Origin: Stomorhina lunata | Taxonomy: Eukaryota > Arthropoda > Insecta > Diptera > Rhiniidae | Assembly: GCA_933228675.1 (NCBI GenBank) | Contig: OW121740.1 | Span: forward strand, 37,922,992-37,986,991 | DNA: 64,000 nucleotides | Direction: 5' to 3' | In this document: positions 22,601 through 31,627 of the stretch, piece after piece | Position numbering within the stretch: position 1 is the first letter of the stretch | How the letters are laid out: each line of letters starts with the position of its first letter | The notes under the pieces: generated by a model | What the model was told of the DNA's origin: nothing | Database searches by the model: none | What the model saw: the letters and a program-made list of their open reading frames with translations, nothing else | Program-made: the position numbers and the translations under genes

Positions 22601-25600
22601 GTACTCTATATCATGGGCATCAGGTAAGATATAGGGTTTTCTCTATAAGAAAAATTCTTTATAAGAATTTTTTCTGTAGGAAATTTTTTCTATAGAAATT
22701 TTTCTCTATAAGAACTTTTTCTATAAAAAATGTTCTTTATAAGAACTTTTTCTATAGAAAATGTTCTTTAGACGAACTTTTTCTATAGAAAATGTCCTTT
22801 AGAAGAAATTTTTCTATAGAAAATGTTCTTTAGAATAACTATTTCTATAGAAAATGTTCTTTATAGAAATTTTTCTATAGAAAATGTTCTTTAGAATAAC
22901 TATTTCTATAGAAAATGTTCTTTAGAAGAAATGTTTCTATAGAAAATGTTCTTGAGAAGATCTTTTTCTATAAAAAATGTTCTTCAGAAAAACTTCTTCT
23001 ATAGAAAATGTTCTTAAGAAGAACTTTTTCTATAGAAAATGTTCTTAAGAAGAACTTTTTCTATAGAAAATGTTCTTAAGAAGAACTTTTTCTATAGAAA
23101 ATGTTCTTAAGAAGAACTTTTTTTATAGAAAATGTTCTTAAGAAGAACTTTTTCTATAGAAAATATTCTTGAGAAAAACGTTTTCTAAAAAAATGTTCTT
23201 ATCAAAAAATAACAAAATGTTCTTCAAAAGAACTTTTCTATAGAAAATGATCTTGAGAAGAACTTCTCCTAAAGAAAATGTTCTTGAGAAGAACTTCTTC
23301 TATAGAAAATGTTCTTTAGAAGAACTTTTTCTAGAGAAAATGTTCTTTAGAAGAATTTTTTCTATAGAAAATGTTCTTTAGAAGAACTTTTTCTATGGAA
23401 AATGTTCTTGAGAAGAACTTTTTCTATAGAAAATGTTCTTGAGGAGAACTTTTTCTATAGAAAATGTTCTTCAGAAGAACTTTTTCTATAGAAAATGTTC
23501 TTCAGAAGAACTTTTTCTATAGAAAATGTTCTTCAGAAGAACTTTTTCTATAGAAAATGTTCTTCAGAAGAACTTTTTCTATAGAAAATGTTCTTCAGAA
23601 GAACTTTTTCTATAGAAAATGTTCTTCAGAAGAACTTTTTCTATAGAAAATGTTCTTCAGAAGAACTTTTTCTATAGAAAATGTTCTTCAGGAGAACTTT
23701 TTCTATAGAAAATGTTCTTCAGAAGAACTTTTTCTATAGGAAATGTTCTTCAGAAGAACTTTTTCTATAAAAAATGTTCTTCAAAAGAACTTTTTCTATA
23801 GAAAATATTCTTCAGAAGAACGTTTTCTATAGAAAATGTTCTTAAGAAGAACTTTTTCTATATTCTCTATAAAAACCTTTTCTATGGAAAATGTTCTCTA
23901 TAAGAAGTTTTTCTATAGAAAAAGTTCTCCATAGAGACCTTTTCTATAGAAAATGTTCCCTATAAACATTTTTTCGATAGAAAATGTTCTCTATAAGAAA
24001 TTTTTCTATAGAAAATGTTCTTCAGAAGAACTTTTTCTACAGAGAATATTCTTCGGAACAACTTTTTCTATATAAAATGTTCTTTATATAACTATTTTCT
24101 ATAGAAAATGTTCTTTATAGAACTTTTTCTATAGAAAATGTTCTTTATAAGGACTTTTTCTATATAAAATGTTCTCTATAAGAACTTTTTCTTTATAAGA
24201 TTTTCTTTATAAAAACTTTTTTTACAGAAAATTTTCCTTATAAGATTATTTTCTATAAAAAATGTCCTCTATAAGAATGTTTTTTAAAAATTTATTTTCC
24301 ATTGCTAGGACTCCAACCCCGAAGAAAGTGATGGCAATCAATCAACCATGTGGATTGGTACTGAAGACGGCTGCATACACGTCTACAATAGTACCGATAA
24401 TATACGTATCAAGAAGAATCGTATCAAAATTGAACATCATTCAGCCGTTTATTCCATATTGTAAGTTAAATGATCTTAATCGTAGAAACTTTGATTTGAA
24501 TTTCAAAATCCCTCTGCCTTTCCTCTTAAAGGTACCTGGACAATCGTGTATTTGTGGCTTTAGCTAATGGTGATATTTGTGTGTATTTACGTGATGGCAT
24601 AGCCTGGAATACCACCTCCTCACATTGTCTATCGATTGGCAGCGTAACCAGTCCCGTAACGAAATTGCTCAATGTTCATGGCAGATTATGGTGTTCGATA
24701 CAGGGTATTATCAAAGTCTTGGATACTGAAACATTGGCGGTGAGTTATATGAGAAGATCAGTTGGGAAATGGATTTTTATAAAATTATTCTCAATTTATT
24801 TCCAGGTGATAAATCAAATACAAATTTCCTCTGACTCTAAGCCCATAACAAATATGTGTGTTTCCAACAATTTTGTATGGATTTCAATACAGAACTCAGC
24901 GCATATTAAATGCTTTCATTCCAATACGTGAGTATACATAATATTTTCTTGGTTTACACTGAAAAAGTTCATAACATTTTCTATGGAAAAAGTTATCAAC
25001 GAGAACAGTTTTTATAGGAAAAGTTCTTAACGAGAACATTTTTTATAGGAAAAAATCTTAACGAAAACATTTGCTATAAAAAAACTTCTTATAGAGAACA
25101 TTTTCTATAGAAAAATTTCTTATAGAGAACATTTTCTATAGAAAAGTTCTTAACGAGAACATTTTTTATAGAAAAATTCTAAACGAGAACATTTTCTATA
25201 GAAAAAGTTCTTAACGATAACATTAAAGTTCTTAAGGGGAACATTTTCTATAGAAAAAGTTCTTAACGAGAACATTTTCTATAGAAAAAGTTCCTAACAA
25301 GAACATTTTGTATAGAAAACGTTCTTGACGAGAACATTTTCTATAGAAAAAGTTCTTAAATAGAACATTTTCTATAGAAAAAGTTCTTGTAGAGAACATT
25401 TTCTATGGAAAAAGTTCTTACAGAGAACATTTTCTATGGAAAAAGTTCTCATAGAGAACATTTTCTGTAGAAAAAGTTTTTATAAAGAACATTTTCTATA
25501 GGAAAATTTTTATAGAGAACATTTGCTATAGAAAAAGTTCTTAAAAAGAACATTTTCTGTAGAAAAAGTTCTTAAAGAGAACATTTTCTATAGAAAAAGT

Positions 25601-27021
25601 TCTTAAAGAGAACATTTTCTATAGAAAAATTTCTTAAAGAGAACATTTTTTATAGAAAAAGTTCTTAAATGGAACATTTTCCTTAGGATAAGTTTTAAAG
25701 AAAACATTTCCTATAGAAAAAGTTCGGATTGAGAACACTTTTTATGGAAACATGTCTTAAAAAGAACATTATCTATAGAAAAAGTTCTTACGGAGAACAT
25801 ATTCTATAGAAAAAGTTCTTGTAGATTACATTTTCTATAGAAAAATTTCTTACAGAGAACACTTTATATAGAAAATGTTTTTATAGAGAAGATTTTCTAT
25901 AGAAAAAGCCTTTAAGGGGAATATTTTCTATAGAAAAATTCTTATAGAGAACATTTTCTATAGAAAAAGTTCTTGTAGATTACATTTTCTATAGAAAAAT
26001 TTCTTACAGAGAACATTTTATATAGAAAAAGTTTTTGTAGAGAACATTTTCTATAGAAAAAGTCTTAATAGGGAACATTTTCTGTAGAAAAATTCTTATA
26101 GAGAACATTTTCTTTAGAAAAAGTTCTTCTAGAGAATATTTTCTACAGAAAAAGTTTTTTCAGAGAACATTTTCTATAGAAAAAGTTCTTTCAGAGAACA
26201 TTTTCTATGGAAAATTTTCTTTCGGAGAACATTTTCTATAGAAAAAGTTCTTTTAGAAAACATTTTCTATAGAAAAAGTTTTTTCAGAGAACATTTTCAA
26301 TAGAAAAAGTTCTTCTAACAACATTTTCTATAGAAAAAGTTTTTCTTGAGAACATTTTCTATAAAAAGGTTCGTCTAGAGAACATTTTCTATAGAAAAAG
26401 TTCTTATAGAGAAGTTCTTATAAAGATAATTTTTTAATTCTATTTTGATTCTATTCTATTTTTCCTCTTTCCAGCCATCAGCTTATCACTGAAGTTAATT
26501 TGGCTCAGGCTGTGAATAAAATGCTTTCAAATTGTGATGAAATTATACGTCAACACAAGGCGGCTTGCTTACGCGTGACCTCACTGCTCTCGTGCCGTGA
26601 CCTCATCTGGATTGGCACCAGTGCCGGTGTACTTCTCACCATACCAGCTCAAGGTTATGACAAAGGAGCCCCCAATGTTGTACCCACTGGCATACCCCAC
26701 GGTCATACGGGCCATGTACGTTTCCTAACATTCGTAGAGACTTCAGGAACCTCCAGTGCCAATTCGAGCACTGAAAGTTCATCCAGTTGTAAAACAGATG
26801 CCGCAGACACATCCTCTTCGGCTGGCTCGAAATCACCCAAACCCCAAAAAGATAATGCGCAAACAAATCAAACGAATGCCAATGCGGGCAGTGCTGCAAA
26901 TATTTTGATTATTTCGGGTGGAGATGGTTATGAGGATTTCCGTAATTCGGGTGCGAATTCGTTGAGCGAAATTGCCGGACGTGAAGACAGCACGAATCAT
27001 CTGCTGATATGGCAAATTTGA
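16350..27021 (+). CDS. ARHGEF17: Rho guanine nucleotide exchange factor, ARHGEF17/TEM4 type (12 exons)
   Basis: The gene encodes a predicted activator of Rho-family GTPases: the DH domain catalyses GDP-GTP exchange, and human ARHGEF17 acts on RhoA-type GTPases and the actin cytoskeleton. Joined exons are 16350-16673, 16798-17058, 17128-17312, 20747-21097, 21170-21264, 21328-21550, 21747-21838, 21908-22623, 24309-24460, 24532-24739, 24806-24927 and 26475-27021. They total 3276 nt in one open frame (1091 residues). All introns are GT-AG and phases match. Layout: Ser/Gly-rich N terminus (1-108), DH (about 112-297), PH-like region (about 305-410), linker, then a beta-propeller from about residue 550 (WVCNSDGYVGQV) to the C terminus (STNHLLIWQI). 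The propeller is interrupted by two Ser/Gln/Thr-rich inserts. The ATG at 16350 has a good fly context (AAGAAAATG). It is shorter than the ~2060-residue human protein, so upstream exons or an N-terminally short isoform are possible. No frameshift or missing motif was seen. Confidence 0.92.
16798..17058 (+). CDS. ARHGEF17: Rho-GEF exon 2, start of DH domain
   Basis: After the acceptor TTTCAG it reads DTRTHIVQEIFRNEQSYVES, the conserved first DH helix (CR1), followed by the LKSPEHTG and FFMVPDILEIHERFL strings typical of ARHGEF17 proteins. The donor is ACG|GTAGGT, phase 0. Confidence 0.92.
17128..17312 (+). CDS. ARHGEF17: Rho-GEF exon 3, middle of DH domain
   Basis: Carries FSKTEVLEVYTSFVNNCSRA and the CR3 helix string LDYLLIKPVQKFPN, which contacts the GTPase switch region in DH proteins. 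It ends two bases into a codon at CAA|GTAAGT. The next intron is 3434 bp of tandem repeat. Confidence 0.92.
17350..20690 (+). repeat. Intron 3 array of 31-bp palindromic units (family F2, plus orientation)
   Basis: The unit joins GTTCTTATAAAGAAC to ATTTTCTATAGAAAAA, period 31. Read as one block, 28 of its 31 bases form a palindrome with a single mismatched pair, centred on CTATAG. About 105 units fill the intron from ~40 bases after the donor to ~55 bases before the acceptor. Units in 18130-18960 are the most uniform; the right third is diverged. A 363-bp block is exactly duplicated at the left (separate entry). Confidence 0.93.
17413..18138 (+). repeat. Perfect 363-bp tandem duplication inside the intron 3 array
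   Basis: 17413-17775 and 17776-18138 appear identical base for base, including rare variants (AACAAAAAGTATCTAC, ATTGTCTTTAG, CTATTTAAAAAG). The duplicated block covers about 12 diverged units, so it is a higher-order duplication rather than ordinary unit amplification. Assembly error is an alternative. Confidence 0.85.
20747..21097 (+). CDS. ARHGEF17: Rho-GEF exon 4, end of DH and start of PH-like region
   Basis: Resumes YELLFQRLIKHTDHDHPDQK, the last conserved DH helix. It then continues to the PH-like strands with RGFFLFNDLLVLTSIKKRSG. The acceptor is TTCCAG and the donor AC|GTGAGT. Confidence 0.92.
21170..21264 (+). CDS. ARHGEF17: Rho-GEF exon 5, PH-like region
   Basis: Encodes TCPGTVASTLDTNKFKFLTK and the strand ISLDCLEIVK. 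The acceptor is AACTAG and the donor AAGA|GTAAGT. Both phases match the neighbouring exons. Confidence 0.88.
21328..21550 (+). CDS. ARHGEF17: Rho-GEF exon 6, helical linker
   Basis: Helix-rich sequence (IMTEIENLAEDCNKLQQI, then YLEDVIRELHRDVQRQF) probably closes the PH-like region. The donor is CACC|GTAAGT. The 196-bp intron that follows contains a hairpin. Confidence 0.9.
21573..21690 (+). repeat. Hairpin in intron 6 with 38-base arms
   Basis: The left arm 21573-21610 and right arm 21653-21690 pair as 15 bp perfect (GTTTATATAACACAA / TTGTGTTATATAAAC), a 5x5 internal loop, 9 bp, one A/A mismatch and 8 bp. The apical loop is 42 bases. It lies in the transcribed sense of the Rho-GEF gene and takes up 118 of the intron's 196 bases. 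It could be a MITE remnant or an intronic small-RNA precursor; the sequence alone does not decide. Confidence 0.8.
21747..21838 (+). CDS. ARHGEF17: Rho-GEF exon 7
   Basis: Encodes NGTQKLSIVFTKSEKRTQWE and EETFNEAKQKL. The single W with flanking helix fits the linker before the propeller in ARHGEF17 proteins. The acceptor is TTTAAG and the donor TTAG|GTAAGT. Confidence 0.88.
21908..22623 (+). CDS. ARHGEF17: Rho-GEF exon 8, first propeller blades plus disordered insert
   Basis: Starts ATLEKHPIPEFLTSIPIRKT and holds the diagnostic VWVCNSDGYVGQVCIMSLHP and ARILCVASVPAYN. The rest (about 150 residues) is Ser/Gln/Thr-rich and acidic, presumably a loop outside the propeller. The acceptor is CTTTAG and the donor CAG|GTAAGA. 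It is followed by a 1685-bp repeat-filled intron. Confidence 0.92.
22630..24290 (-). repeat. Intron 8 array of 31-bp units (family F2, minus orientation)
   Basis: Units read TTTTTCTATAGAAAATG then TTCTTCAGAAGAAC, the reverse complement of the intron 3 unit (the A/T imperfection beside CTATAG is reversed). Period is 31. The array runs from under 20 bases after the donor to under 30 before the acceptor. Units around 23460-23760 are the most uniform. Confidence 0.92.
24309..24460 (+). CDS. ARHGEF17: Rho-GEF exon 9, propeller
   Basis: Read in the frame set by exon 8, it gives TMWIGTEDGCIHVYNSTDNI and IEHHSAVYSIL, WD-like strands matching ARHGEF17. The longest open frame over this DNA is in a different frame and is spurious. 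The acceptor is TTGCTAG and the donor ATATT|GTAAGT. Confidence 0.9.
24532..24739 (+). CDS. ARHGEF17: Rho-GEF exon 10, propeller
   Basis: Encodes YLDNRVFVALANGDICVYLR and LLNVHGRLWCSIQGIIKVLD, repeated strand-turn-strand units of a beta-propeller. The acceptor is TTAAAG and the donor GCG|GTGAGT. Confidence 0.92.
24806..24927 (+). CDS. ARHGEF17: Rho-GEF exon 11, propeller
   Basis: Encodes VINQIQISSDSKPITNMCVS and NNFVWISIQNSAHIKCFHS. The acceptor is TTCCAG and the donor AC|GTGAGT. The intron that follows is another F2 repeat array. Confidence 0.92.
24960..26440 (+). repeat. Intron 11 array of 31-bp units (family F2, plus orientation)
   Basis: Units alternate AAAAAGTTCTTAACGAGAAC or AAAAAGTTCTTATAGAGAAC with ATTTTCTATAG. 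Orientation matches intron 3 and opposes intron 8. Unit-to-unit divergence is higher than in intron 3. It fills most of the 1547-bp intron. Confidence 0.9.
26475..27021 (+). CDS. ARHGEF17: Rho-GEF exon 12, last blades and stop
   Basis: Encodes HQLITEVNLAQAVNKML and LLSCRDLIWIGTSAGVLLTI, then a Ser/Ala/Asn-rich insert of about 55 residues. It closes with GGDGYEDFRNSGANS and the C-terminal STNHLLIWQI before TGA at 27019-27021. The conserved GDGYEDFR string is a strong ARHGEF17 signature. Confidence 0.93.
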
Positions 27022-27640
27022 AGCCGAAAGCGTAAAAATCGTTGGCGGGTTTTACTCAAACGTTGGAAAAACAATAATTAACACGAACACAAAACAAGAG
27101 CAACAAACGCAAGGCATTAGTTTAATTAAATAATTAATTGCTTAGATCTTTTTATAGGTTAGCGATCAATGTCGGCGTTGTTTTTCTGTTTCAGTTAATG
27201 GAGTAATGCATTTGTTATCGATTTTTATTCATCTAATTTCTATAGAGTTAATGTAACAAAATAACAATAATTTTTGAGATCTAAACAAAACAAACAATTT
27301 TCTTTCAGACTTAAAACTAAAGAACTGCAAAACTATTATATAAAAATACATATGTGCCAAATTAGCTACTTTTTTCTTTTCAATTAACTTTTTCTTTAAG
27401 TTTTCTTAACTATTTGTCAAAATTTATTATACAAAGAATTTTTTAAACGGCAATAAGACATGGAAATACATGGTTTCAAATCATGAATTTTATTTTTGAA
27501 AAATTTACAAAGATATACTTACATATTGTTGGTTTAAAAGGGGAAGTAAAGAGATAAGTCTTCATTTTGAAAACTTGCAACTTATCGTAAAACTGTTCAA
27601 AAATGATCGTGACGGAGTACGACAAAAACCTAATATGGTT
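27022..27640 (+). other. 3' flank / presumed 3' UTR of the Rho-GEF gene
   Basis: AT-rich and without coding content. No AATAAA is present in these 620 bases. The variant ATTAAA at about 27125 is the only close poly(A) signal seen, so the true transcript end is uncertain. Confidence 0.4.
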
Positions 27641-28965
27641 TATGGAAAATTTTTCAAAAATTTCATATTTTTATAGGAAAATTTTAAAAAAATATCAAAA
27701 ATTTTAAAATTTTATACAAAAATAGGGATTTTTAAAAACTTCAGATAATAATTTTTGAAAAATTTCCCATAATAATATAAAAATTTTCAAAAGATTCCCA
27801 TAATATTATAAAATTTTTCAAAAATTTCCTATAAAAATATGTAGGAAATTTTTGAAAAATTTCCTATAAAAATAGAAAAGTTTTGAAAAACTTGCTTTAA
27901 AAATAGGACATTTTTGAAAAATTTGCTATAAAAATAGGACAAATTTTTGAAAAGTTTCCTAAATAAATAGGAAATTTTTGAAAAAATTCCAATAAAAATA
28001 GGAAATTTTTGAAAAAATTTCTCAAAACAATAGGAAATTTTTGAAAAATTTCCTATAAAATTAGGTAATTTTTGAAAATTTCCTATAAAAATAGGAAATT
28101 TTTGAAAATTTTCTATAAAAATAGAAAATTTTTGAAAAATTTATTAGAATTTGAAAATTTTTGAAAAATTTCCTATAAAAATAGGAAGTTTTTGAAAAAT
28201 TTCCAATAAAAATAGGACATTTTTTGAAAATTTTTCTATAAAATAAGGAATCTTTGAAAAATTTCCTCTAAAAATAGGAAATTTTTTGAAAAATTTCTTG
28301 CAAAAATAGGAAATTTTTGTAAAAATACCTATAAAAATGGGAAATTTTTGAAAAAATTCATATGAAAATAGGAAATTTTTGAAAAAATTCCTATAAAAAT
28401 AGGATATTTTTGAAAAATTTCCTACAAAAATCGGAAGTTTCCTACAAAAATAATATATTTTTGAAAATTTCCTATGAAAAAAATAAAAGAACATTTTTGA
28501 AATATTTCCTATAAAAATACGAAAATTTTTGAAATATTTCCTTTAAAAATAGGAAAATTTTTGAAAATTTCCTATAAAAATAGAAAATTTTTAAAATATT
28601 TCCTATAAAAATAGAACATTTTGAATTTTTGAAAAATTTTCTACAAAAATAGAAAATTTTTAAAAACTTCATATAAAAAAAATTTCTTATAAAAATAGGA
28701 AATTTTTTAAAAATTTGCCATAAAAATAGGAAATTTTTGAAAAATTTCCCATAAAAATAGGAAAGTTTTAAAAAATTTCCTATAAAAAAGGAAATTTTTG
28801 AAAAATTTCTTATTTTTATAGCAAATTTTTTAAGTTTTCTATTTAAAATTTTTCCTATAAAATAGGAAATTTTTTAAAAGTTTCCTTTTTAAAAAATTTC
28901 TTATAAAAGTAGGAAATTTTTGAAAAATTTCCAAAAAAATAGTAAATTTTTTCTTATAAAAATAG
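27641..28965 (-). repeat. Array of 31-bp units (family F1, minus orientation)
   Basis: Units read GGAAATTTTTGAAAAATTTCC then TATAAAAATA. The central G shows reverse orientation relative to 13205-15690. Units are diverged (many lengths 28-33). Open frames here, up to 116 codons, are just repeat translation. Confidence 0.88.
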
Positions 28966-29370
28966 AAAACGGGAAATATTTCAATAATTTACTATTTTTA
29001 TAGGAAATTTTGCAAAAATTTCCAATTTTTATAGGAAATTTTTCAAAAATTTCCTTTTTTTATAGGAAAATTTTTAAAATTTTCCTATTTTTATAGGAAA
29101 TTTTTTAAAAATTTCCTATTTTTGTAGGAAATGTATATAAATTTCCTATTTTTGTAGGAAATTTTTAAAAATTTCTTATTTTTATAGGAAATTTTTCAAA
29201 AATTTCCTATTTTTATACGAAATTTTTTAAAGGTTGCCTATTTTTATGTTACAGTTTTCAAAAATGTTTTATTTTTGTAGGAAATTTTTCAAATCATTTC
29301 CATTTTGATAGGAAATTTTTCAAAAAAATTCCCTATTTTTTTTCGATTTTTTTTTAATTTTCTAGTTTTA
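28966..29370 (+). repeat. Array of 31-bp units (family F1, plus orientation)
   Basis: Near 28970 the unit flips to TTTTTCAAAAATTTCC with CTATTTTTATAGG. About a dozen diverged units follow. A shorter flip is also seen around 28805-28850. Confidence 0.82.
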
Positions 29371-31279
29371 TGGCAAATTGTTGAAAAAGCTTTTGTAAAT
29401 CTTCGTTTCAGAGTTTCAAAGAAAGTTTGTAAATAATTATTTTATACTTCCCCTTTAATATAAACCCCACGAAAAGTCCCCGCCCCTGATTCCTGAAATA
29501 TGGAGCAATATATATATACATATTTTTTTTTGTAAAAATAATAAAAAGGTTTTAAGAAAAAAAGGAATTTTTGAACAAATTTTTAATTTTTAAATAAATA
29601 TTGTTTAAGGGTAATTTTTAGTTTTTGTCTCTGAACAATAATAATTTTTAGAAATAAATAAAACTATTAATATTTTAAGATTAAAAATTACAATTTTATA
29701 ATTAAGTCAAAGTTAAAATGGAAAAAATTTGTAAATTTTGTTTATTATAAATATAATTAAATGTATTTAATATTAAATTAAAAAAAATAAAATCTATAAA
29801 TATAAACAAAAGAATTTCATTAATTTAAAAAAAATGAACTATTTTTAAAATAAAAGAAATTCAAATTTTTGTTTAAATCTTTTATTGAAATTGTTTCTCT
29901 TAAAAAATAAAATTTACAAAAAATTTTAAATAACTTAATAAAATTATACTTTCAGTAATTTTTTTCTAAATTCTAAAATAATTTGTATATTTTATAGTTA
30001 AATTCCATAAAAAACAAAAATTTATTTAAATAAATAAAAAATAATTTATAAAAGTTGAAATTTAAATAAGATTAAACAAAAAGTTTTAAACCTGAAATAA
30101 ATAAGAAAATATTTAAAATTAAATAAATAAATAAATGGTTTAAAAACTAAAATTAAAACAAAATTGATATAATAATCTCTAAAATTTTAAAATAAATATC
30201 AAATAAAAATTGTATTTAATATAAAAAAATTGTTTGTAATTTATATTATAAATTATATTGTATGTTTTTACTTAAATGTTGTTAATTGTAACAAAGAAAA
30301 ATTATTTAACAAAACAATTTTTCTTTTGTTGCTTCTTTTGTAAATACAGTTTTTAATAAATAAATTAAATATTATTATTAAACATTAAAATTATTATTAT
30401 TATTATTCTTAACAAACATTAAACAAAAAGAAATAAATAAAATTATCTTTAAAATTATCAGAATTGTTTGAAAACAGTTGAAAATCATCATCAGATGTTT
30501 AATTATAATAATTATTTAAACATTTACAATTTGTTCGAATTTATTTATAAACAAGAAAAAAACAAAGGAAAACAAAAATAATAAAAAACGTAACAAACTT
30601 TCAGTTGTATTAATTGTAATAATCTTTAAAAACATAAAAACATTATTAATAAAATGCAAATTGATTAAGAAATTTAAAAACAAAAACAAAAGTTTTGTTT
30701 CATTTTCAACTTTTAGGATCTGTTCTGCGTTGCTAGACGGGTACTGCTACAATTTGGTCAATTTTATTTGGTTAAAAGATATGAATTGATATGGTTATTA
30801 ACAGTTTTGTCTAATCAAGAGAATACACATCATTAATTTTCATTTTCATTAACATTCTTTCCCAAGAAAAAAAAAAAAACACACCTTAAAAGTACCAAAA
30901 TATAATTTGTGATCCCTAAAATGCATTTTTTTAAACTTCCAAAAAAGTAACATAGAGAAGTCCGCTATTTTTTAACACAAAAACCTCTCTACCTCATTTT
31001 CGTATCGAAAATACAAAAAGTAATAAATAAAAGTACCAGACGCACACTGATTCGTCCCATAGAAAAAACTCCTTTTTCTAATTTTGCGAATTTATTAACA
31101 ATATGCACACCATATTAAAGCTGAGATGTTCAGCATTCCAGATATGTTCGCCTTTCTTTTATCCGGTCGGCCTACTTCAAATGAAACTCCCTTAAATGTA
31201 CAGTATTTTTACAATTTTTTAGAAAATTTTATTTTTTTCAAATAGGTTTGGAAAAAGGATCATAAAAATTGTATTTTCG
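29371..31279. other. Very AT-rich non-coding stretch
   Basis: About 1.9 kb of A/T-rich, low-complexity sequence with ATT and AAT runs (for example near 30370-30410). No gene, array or recognisable element was found. Confidence 0.5.
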
Positions 31280-31614
31280 ATTGGAATATATATATATAAT
31301 TCCCCGACAACATTCCAATTGGAACAAGGGGTACTTCTCTCAGACAATGAGCTGCATCCGATTCTATTTTTAAACTCATTGAAAGGGACCTACGTTTTAA
31401 CGCCGGCTCCGAACGGCGAATGCATTAGTTAGAGAAGTTTTTCATAGCCTAATACTCAATAACCAGTGGCTAGCTGAGTTATGAGGTGAACCGCCGCTTT
31501 TTTTTTTTGAAAATTTATTTTTTTCAAGTGAATCTGGCCGGGGATTGAACTTGGGCCTCTGGTATGCTAGGCGGATGTCTTACCTGCTATACCACGGCGG
31601 TTCACATTGGAATA
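31280..31614. repeat. SINE target-site duplication ATTGGAATA
   Basis: The 9-bp direct repeat ATTGGAATA occurs at 31280-31288 and 31606-31614, immediately flanking the SINE body. It is the expected mark of LINE-mediated insertion. Confidence 0.85.
31289..31605 (-). mobile_element. tRNA-derived SINE, full length
   Basis: On the minus strand the element starts GTGAACCGCCG. It carries an A-box-like TGGTATAGCAGG and a B-box-like AAGTTCAATCC about 36 bases apart, as in a tRNA-type RNA polymerase III promoter. It ends 3' in a (TA)n tail. Length is about 317 bp with 9-bp target duplications. The tRNA-like head is bracketed by the 11-bp inverted repeat GTGAACCGCCG / CGGCGGTTCAC (31595-31605 and 31486-31496 on the plus strand). 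The 3' body recurs, 5'-truncated, at 47662-47755. Confidence 0.85.
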
Positions 31615-31627
31615 CAATTTCCTTATA

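Noticed and set aside
24262..24567. 101-codon frame overlapping the Rho-GEF gene
   Set aside because: It is in the wrong frame: exon 9 read in the phase set by exon 8 gives conserved propeller sequence, while this frame gives none.
17350..26440. Clusters of heat-shock elements or steroid-receptor sites suggested by dense TTC/GAA and AGAACA strings in F2 units
   Set aside because: GAA and TTC blocks are 4 bases apart (TTC-TATA-GAA) instead of the 2 needed for heat-shock elements, and AGAACA lacks a correctly spaced TGTTCT partner. The pattern follows from the palindromic unit.
28144..28672. Phe/Lys/Ile-rich open frames of 66-116 codons on the minus strand
   Set aside because: They are translations of the 31-bp array (repeating FPIFIGNFSKI-type text) with no independent evidence of coding. 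The same holds for 48886-49089, 49503-49706, 11853-12068 and 42136-42545.
31486..31605. A functional tRNA gene
   Set aside because: The A- and B-box-like strings belong to a SINE: no cloverleaf with proper acceptor and anticodon arms could be drawn, and the unit has a long body, a (TA)n tail and target duplications.
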